From CAZGOM01 sp964527265 (GTDB taxonomy: Bacteria > Planctomycetota > Phycisphaerae > Phycisphaerales > Phycisphaeraceae), in the NCBI GenBank assembly GCA_964527265.1, contig CAZGOM010000004.1, positions 1 to 64,000 of the forward strand: a stretch of DNA of 64,000 nucleotides. Reading direction: 5' to 3'. Under the pieces are notes generated by a model. It worked only from the letters and a program-made list of their open reading frames with translations, did not search any database and had not been told where the DNA came from. A program made the position numbers and the translations under genes. Position 1 is the stretch's first letter. Every line of letters starts with the position of its first letter. Shown here in pieces: positions 60,185 through 64,000 of this stretch.

Positions 60185-61450
60185 TCAAGCCAGACGGGAG
60201 CGCATGCGCTCGGCGGCGAGGCGGCCGGAGAGGAGGGCGCCCTGGATGGAGGCGGTCTCGCGGTGGTCCCCTGCGACGATGATGCCGCTGGGGAGTTCCA
60301 GGAGGCGTTTGCCTTCGGGCTGGGGCTGGCCGGGGGGCTGTGCGGGTGTGGCGTGAGGGATGCGATAGGTTCGCAGGTGCTGCCATTGGGCGCAGTCCTG
60401 GTTGAAGATGTCGTGGAGTTCGTGGCGGACTCGGGCTTGGAGCGCGTCGTCGTCGAGGGATTGGGTGTTGACAACGCTGACACTGACGAGGTGTTTACCG
60501 GTGGGGGCGTAGCTTGGGGCGACGGAGGAGATGAGCGAGAGGTTGGTGATGATGCCTTCGCCTGAGCCGTTTAGAACGAGGACTTTGGAGGGGAGAGTGT
60601 GTGTGGGTGCATCGAAATAGAGGCAGGCGACGGAGCGGCTGATGGGGGCAGGGACCTGGCTGTCGGGGCCGGTGAGTTTGACGGCGGCGGGCCCTTCGAC
60701 GGCGAGGATGATGCCGGAGGTTTGGAGGGTGCGGCCGCCGTGGAGGAAGACGGTGTTTTGTGCGACGGATTCGACGGGGGTGTTGAGCTGGATGGAGGAT
60801 TTGGGGAGGTCGGCGGCGAGTTGGCGGGGGATGGCGCCCATGCCTTCATCGGGGAGTGAGGCGTCGCCCTGGGCGAACATTTTGAAGACGAACATGAAGA
60901 AGCGGGCGGAGGTGGCGAGTTCTTTTTCGAAGAAGATGCCGTGGAACCAGGGGCGGAAGAAGCCTTCGATCATCTGGACGGAAAAGCCGTGTGAGATGAG
61001 GAATTGGTAGGTGGTCTGGTCTGGTTTTTCGAAGATGGCTTGGGTGGAGAGGTTTGTGAGATCTTTGCGGAGCTGTCCGATGAGGAGTTTGTCTTCGAGT
61101 GTGCCGATGCCGGAGAAGGCGTTCTGAAGAGCGGCGATGGGGTTTCGCCAGGGGTCATACATGCGTTTGAGGTTTCCGCTGTTGCCCTGGATTTGCGCGC
61201 CGTGGTCGAAGGAGTGGAGGTTGAGTTTCTGGTAGTTGAGTTGCTTCTGGGCTTCGGGGTAGCCGGTCTGGAGGACCTGGAAACCGCGGTCGAGGAGGAA
61301 GCCCTGGACCTTGTCGGTGCGGATGCGCCCGCCGATGTCGTCAGAGGCTTCGAGAATGAGGGTTTTGATGCCCAGTTCATGGAGGCGTTTTGCGGAGGCC
61401 AGACCCGTGAGGCCGGCGCCGATGATGATGACTGGTGCTTGGCTGGCCAA
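60185..61450 (-). CDS. FAD-dependent amine oxidase/protoporphyrinogen oxidase-like protein
   Basis: 421 aa with a TTG start at 61450, supported by AGGAAA at normal spacing. The FAD-binding motif is VIIIGAGLTGLASAKRLHEL, followed by LEASDDIGGRIRTD (GGR) and the C-terminal GIIVAGDHRETASIQGAL, as in HemG/HemY-type and amine oxidase-like enzymes. Substrate unknown. The gene is divergent from the Gfo/Idh/MocA gene at 61636. In the same direction, 80 bases downstream, lies the DUF2225-like gene. Confidence 0.9.
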   Translation of the reverse strand: MASQAPVIIIGAGLTGLASAKRLHELGIKTLILEASDDIGGRIRTDKVQGFLLDRGFQVLQTGYPEAQKQLNYQKLNLHSFDHGAQIQGNSGNLKRMYDPWRNPIAALQNAFSGIGTLEDKLLIGQLRKDLTNLSTQAIFEKPDQTTYQFLISHGFSVQMIEGFFRPWFHGIFFEKELATSARFFMFVFKMFAQGDASLPDEGMGAIPRQLAADLPKSSIQLNTPVESVAQNTVFLHGGRTLQTSGIILAVEGPAAVKLTGPDSQVPAPISRSVACLYFDAPTHTLPSKVLVLNGSGEGIITNLSLISSVAPSYAPTGKHLVSVSVVNTQSLDDDALQARVRHELHDIFNQDCAQWQHLRTYRIPHATPAQPPGQPQPEGKRLLELPSGIIVAGDHRETASIQGALLSGRLAAERMRSRLA

Positions 61451-61602
61451 AGGATTGTTTCCTGTGCTGGTAGGAGTGAGATGATAGGGGATTTTGAGGT
61501 TGTCGACAGGGGCAAAAAAGGGGTGTGGGGCTTGCCTTTGGTGGAGGGTTGATTAGGCTTGTATTTCTGTGGCTCTACCTGTACTGGCGAGAGCCTGAAA
61601 CA

Positions 61603-61620
61603 ACCTAGGGTGAACACCCT
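61603..61620. promoter_or_regulatory. Palindromic site upstream of the Gfo/Idh/MocA gene
   Basis: AGGGTG-AA-CACCCT forms a perfect short palindrome within CCTAGGGTGAACACCCTG, and the ATG at 61636 follows. It shares CCTAGG with the site at 26143. Confidence 0.45.
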
Positions 61621-61635
61621 GAAAGGATTTGTGCC

Positions 61636-62967
61636 ATGAGCACCACTGCGTCTGTGGGTTTGAAGCGTTATGTTGTGGTTGGGGTCGGGGGGCGTTCGGG
61701 GATGTTTACGGCTCCGCTGGCTTCGCGGTTCAAGGATGAGGCAAAGCTGGTTGCGATCTGCGACAACAACCAGGGCCGCATGGAATTTGCGCGTGACCGG
61801 TTGAAGGCGGAGTTCGGGTTTGATGTTCCGCATCTGTATCTGGCGGAAGATTTCGACAAGATGCTGGCGGAACAGAAGCCCGACTGCGTGGTGGTTTGCA
61901 CGCCGGACTATCTGCATCATGATTTTGCGGTGCGGGCGATGAAGGCCGGTTGTGATGTGATCACCGAGAAGCCGATGACGATCGATGCGGAAAAGGCTTC
62001 GGAGATTTTCAAGGCGGTGAAGGAGACGGGCAAGCAGGTGCGCGTGACTTTCAACGCACGCTATCAGAACGGCCCGACGATGATCAAACGGATGATCAAG
62101 GAAGGCGTGATCGGCAATGTAATGGCGGTGAACATGGACTACTGGCTGGACACAAGCCACGGTGCGGACTACTTCCGCCGGTGGCACCGTGAGAAGACCA
62201 AGAGCGGCGGGCTGATGCTGCACAAGTCGACCCACCATTTCGACCTGATCAACTGGTGGATCGACAGCATTCCGGAAACGGTTTACGGGATGGGCAAGCT
62301 CTCGTTTTACGGACGCGAAAACGCGGAGAAGCGCGGCGTGAAGGTGAACTATGACCGGTACACCGGGAACGACACCACGGGAGATCCTTTTGCGTACAAG
62401 CTGGATGCCAGCGAGAACGTCAAAAAGATGTACCTGGATCAGGAGAAGTACGACGGTTACAAGCGGGATCAGAATGTGTTCGGGGACGGGATCACGTCCG
62501 AGGACAACATGGCCGTGATGGTGCGTTACCGCAACGGCGTGCAGATGATTTACTCGCTGGTGTGCTTTTTGCCGCGCGAGGGATATCGCGTGACTTTCCG
62601 TGGGGACAAGGGTGAACTGGAATATCTCCACGGCGTAGAGCTCCAGCCCGAGGGTCCGGACGGGAAGGCCAAGAAGATCACGCTGGACCGGATCTATGTG
62701 CGTCCGATGTTCAAGGATCCCTATGTGATCGATGTGCCGAAGATGGACGGCGGGCACGGCGGTGCTGACCCGCTGCTGCAGGAACAGCTTTTTGCGGCCA
62801 ATCCGCCTGCGGACCCTGATAAGCGCGAGGCCGGGCACGGGCAAGGCGCGGCATCCCTGATCCTGGGGGCTGCGGCGAACCTTTCGTTTGCCTCGGGCCA
62901 GCCAGTGAGCGTGAGCAAGATTTTGCCGGAGCTTGGCAACGCGGTGAAGCTGAGCGAATTGCCTTGA
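61636..62967 (+). CDS. Gfo/Idh/MocA-family oxidoreductase
   Basis: 443 aa. N-terminal VVVGVGGRSGMFTAPLASRF is the Rossmann NAD(P) site, CVVVCTPDYLHHDFAVRAM the next block, and VITEKPMTID the EKP motif that binds the cofactor. YQNGPTMIKRM and THHFDLINWWI follow in the C-terminal domain, with catalytic His in HKSTHHFD. The substrate is a sugar or inositol derivative. Long extra loop segments (GGHGGADPLLQEQLF) are typical of planctomycete members. C-ending codons suggest good expression. Terminated at 63039. Confidence 0.92.
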   Translation: MSTTASVGLKRYVVVGVGGRSGMFTAPLASRFKDEAKLVAICDNNQGRMEFARDRLKAEFGFDVPHLYLAEDFDKMLAEQKPDCVVVCTPDYLHHDFAVRAMKAGCDVITEKPMTIDAEKASEIFKAVKETGKQVRVTFNARYQNGPTMIKRMIKEGVIGNVMAVNMDYWLDTSHGADYFRRWHREKTKSGGLMLHKSTHHFDLINWWIDSIPETVYGMGKLSFYGRENAEKRGVKVNYDRYTGNDTTGDPFAYKLDASENVKKMYLDQEKYDGYKRDQNVFGDGITSEDNMAVMVRYRNGVQMIYSLVCFLPREGYRVTFRGDKGELEYLHGVELQPEGPDGKAKKITLDRIYVRPMFKDPYVIDVPKMDGGHGGADPLLQEQLFAANPPADPDKREAGHGQGAASLILGAAANLSFASGQPVSVSKILPELGNAVKLSELP

Positions 62968-62973
62968 GAGAAA

Positions 62974-63027
62974 GTCCAGGGTCCTGAGTCTAGGGTTCCG
63001 AGTCCCGAGTCTCGAGTCCAGGGTCTT
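62974..63027. repeat. Heptad array M beside a terminator
   Basis: Units GTCCAGG, GTCCTGA, GTCTAGG, GTTCCGA, GTCCCGA, GTCTCGA, GTCCAGG between the gene stop and the terminator at 63039. Confidence 0.85.
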
Positions 63028-63038
63028 AAAGAATTAGG

Positions 63039-63072
63039 AAAGAAGCCCGGAATAAATTCCGGGCTTCTTTCG
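63039..63072 (+). terminator. Rho-independent terminator
   Basis: Perfect 14-bp stem (AAAGAAGCCCGGAA with TTCCGGGCTTCTTT), loop TAAA, then TTTCG. Confidence 0.92.
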
Positions 63073-63109
63073 TTAATGGAGACGAGAGAGGGGGTGTCGC
63101 CGGAAATGC

Positions 63110-64000
63110 TCAGCGGTTGGTGAGGCTGCGTGCTTTGATCTGCTCGGCGCAGAGGCGTCGGATGGCACCGAGGTTTTTATAGAGGTCGGTACTGAACTCG
63201 GGGAAGAGGTAGGTGGTGATCATCTGGGCGTTGTCGTCCGCCTTGATGAACTGCCCGGCCTTCATTTTTTCGTAGGCTGATTGGTAATACTCGTCGATTT
63301 TGTCGGCCAGGCGAGTTTGGACGGTGTCGAAACGGAGGCGGTCCTGAGCGACTTCGAATTCCTTGGCGTCGAAGTTGGCCAGGGCGAGTTTGTAGGAGAG
63401 ATAGGTTTCGTACAACGCCTTGGGGGGGAGGTTGTCGAGGCGCTCGAAGTTGGTGTTGGCTTTTTTGAGCTCGATCTGCGCGGTGCGCAGATCCGGGGTG
63501 GTGCTGAGCTTCAGGGGCTGACGGATGGTCTTGATGATTTCTTCTTTGGATATCTGAGGCGGATAGATGAGTGTGGATGCCTTGGTGTTTGAGGGGCCAA
63601 GGGTCATGAAGAAGACGATCAAGGCCAGGAGGCCGCCGGCATATATGCCGGCAAACAGCAGGAGGCGGCGCTGCTTGGCTTTGGCGGTGTCGCGGGCGAT
63701 GGCTTCCGGGTCTTTGGATTTTGGGCGGCTGTCGCTTTTGCCGGACTGGCTTTGGGTGCCGGTTTCGACTTCATCATCGGAGGCGGCGGCTCTGACGATT
63801 TCGAATACGGTGGTTCCGCCGATGGAGACTTTGTCTTTGTCTTTGATGGGGAGGGGCTTGGAGGTGACTTCCCTGCCGTTGACGACGGTGCCGTTGGGAC
63901 TGTGGTTGATGAGGATCCAGCGGCCATCGACGAGTTTGAGTTCGCCGTGCTTACGGGAGGCGGTTTTCTCGGTGATGATGATCTGCGCGGCGACATCGCG
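63110..64000 (-). CDS. FHA-domain protein with a C-terminal membrane segment, 5' end cut off
   Basis: At least 296 codons; the start is beyond the right edge. Read from the edge, the frame gives ASRKHGELKLVDGRWILINH and VVNGREVTSKPLPIKDKDKV, containing the FHA motifs SRKH and NGT/NG, then an acidic linker (SDDEVETGTQSQSGKSD), a TM helix (LLLFAGIYAGGLLALIVFFM) and a ~160-residue helical domain. FHA domains bind phosphothreonine peptides, so this protein likely links a Ser/Thr kinase to the envelope. A shorter in-frame start at 63622 would lose the FHA domain. Confidence 0.88.
   Translation of the reverse strand, partial: RDVAAQIIITEKTASRKHGELKLVDGRWILINHSPNGTVVNGREVTSKPLPIKDKDKVSIGGTTVFEIVRAAASDDEVETGTQSQSGKSDSRPKSKDPEAIARDTAKAKQRRLLLFAGIYAGGLLALIVFFMTLGPSNTKASTLIYPPQISKEEIIKTIRQPLKLSTTPDLRTAQIELKKANTNFERLDNLPPKALYETYLSYKLALANFDAKEFEVAQDRLRFDTVQTRLADKIDEYYQSAYEKMKAGQFIKADDNAQMITTYLFPEFSTDLYKNLGAIRRLCAEQIKARSLTNR

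Noticed and set aside
60970..62844. 624-aa open frame on the - strand
   Set aside because: Crosses the FAD oxidase start and the Gfo/Idh/MocA gene; no motif, shadow composition.
63619..63996. 125-aa Ser/Pro-rich frame on the - strand near the right edge
   Set aside because: The other frame of the same strand gives a convincing FHA domain that continues into the membrane protein.

Overview
The window reads as chromosome of a planctomycete, possibly of the Phycisphaerae (inference, no 16S present). Pointers are a HYExAFE-family protein, two prepilin-like proteins (one with an H-x-x-DG-like tail), many sugar-catabolism families (sugar-phosphate isomerase TIM barrels, Gfo/Idh/MocA oxidoreductase, DUF4838 and beta-propeller glycosidase-like proteins, a BNR sialidase-like protein), a bacterial TMTC-like TPR membrane protein, and many short palindromic intergenic repeats. 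The + strand is strikingly G-rich over most of the window whichever strand is coding, so the window probably lies in one replichore. About 57 protein-coding genes, one tRNA-Ser(GCU), seven convincing terminators and several sigma70-like promoters can be supported.

Layout. 0-9 kb: a partial gene at the left edge, a propeller glycosidase-like gene, GT2 glycosyltransferase, MobA-like nucleotidyltransferase, metallophosphoesterase, TMTC-like TPR protein, NAD-dependent epimerase and sugar-phosphate isomerase. 9-16.3 kb: RidA, then envelope-type genes (TM plus coiled-coil protein with a BRCT-like tail, LpxL-like acyltransferase, lone receiver domain, secreted protein with a CX4CH motif, coiled-coil lipoprotein), then tRNA-Ser. 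16.5-26 kb: epimerase/large glycosidase-like operon, ferritin-like protein, tandem paralogues, YbaB, MTA phosphorylase, SGNH hydrolase, pseudopilin. 26-37 kb: mutS, rplU without rpmA, three small membrane or exported proteins, bioB, an esterase, VOC protein, M42 peptidase, ABC ATPase and a Lys-rich HTH-like protein. 38.2-42.2 kb: a lower-GC island with an Eco57I-like adenine methyltransferase overlapping a PD-ECK nuclease-like gene by 4 bp, followed by 1.5 kb packed with repeats and a 111-bp MITE-like element. 43.6-51 kb: GntR/LacI regulator followed by DUF4838 protein, amidohydrolase, fumarase/aspartase-family lyase and sugar isomerase. 51-64 kb: HYExAFE, Tat-exported cyclase, sialidase-like, pseudopilin, ankyrin, quinone reductase-like, propeller glycosidase, DUF2225-like, FAD amine oxidase-like, Gfo/Idh/MocA and a partial FHA-domain membrane protein.

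The most unusual signal is a family of dispersed heptanucleotide arrays (about 14 loci). Units are GGG plus four bases, usually four or more per arm, so one strand fits the G-quadruplex pattern. Many loci have a second, inverted arm, carry a conserved tail (GTCAGAGAAGA-like), sit beside terminators, and sometimes supply gene stop codons or lie inside reading frames. The second candidate system is the compact methyltransferase/nuclease pair.
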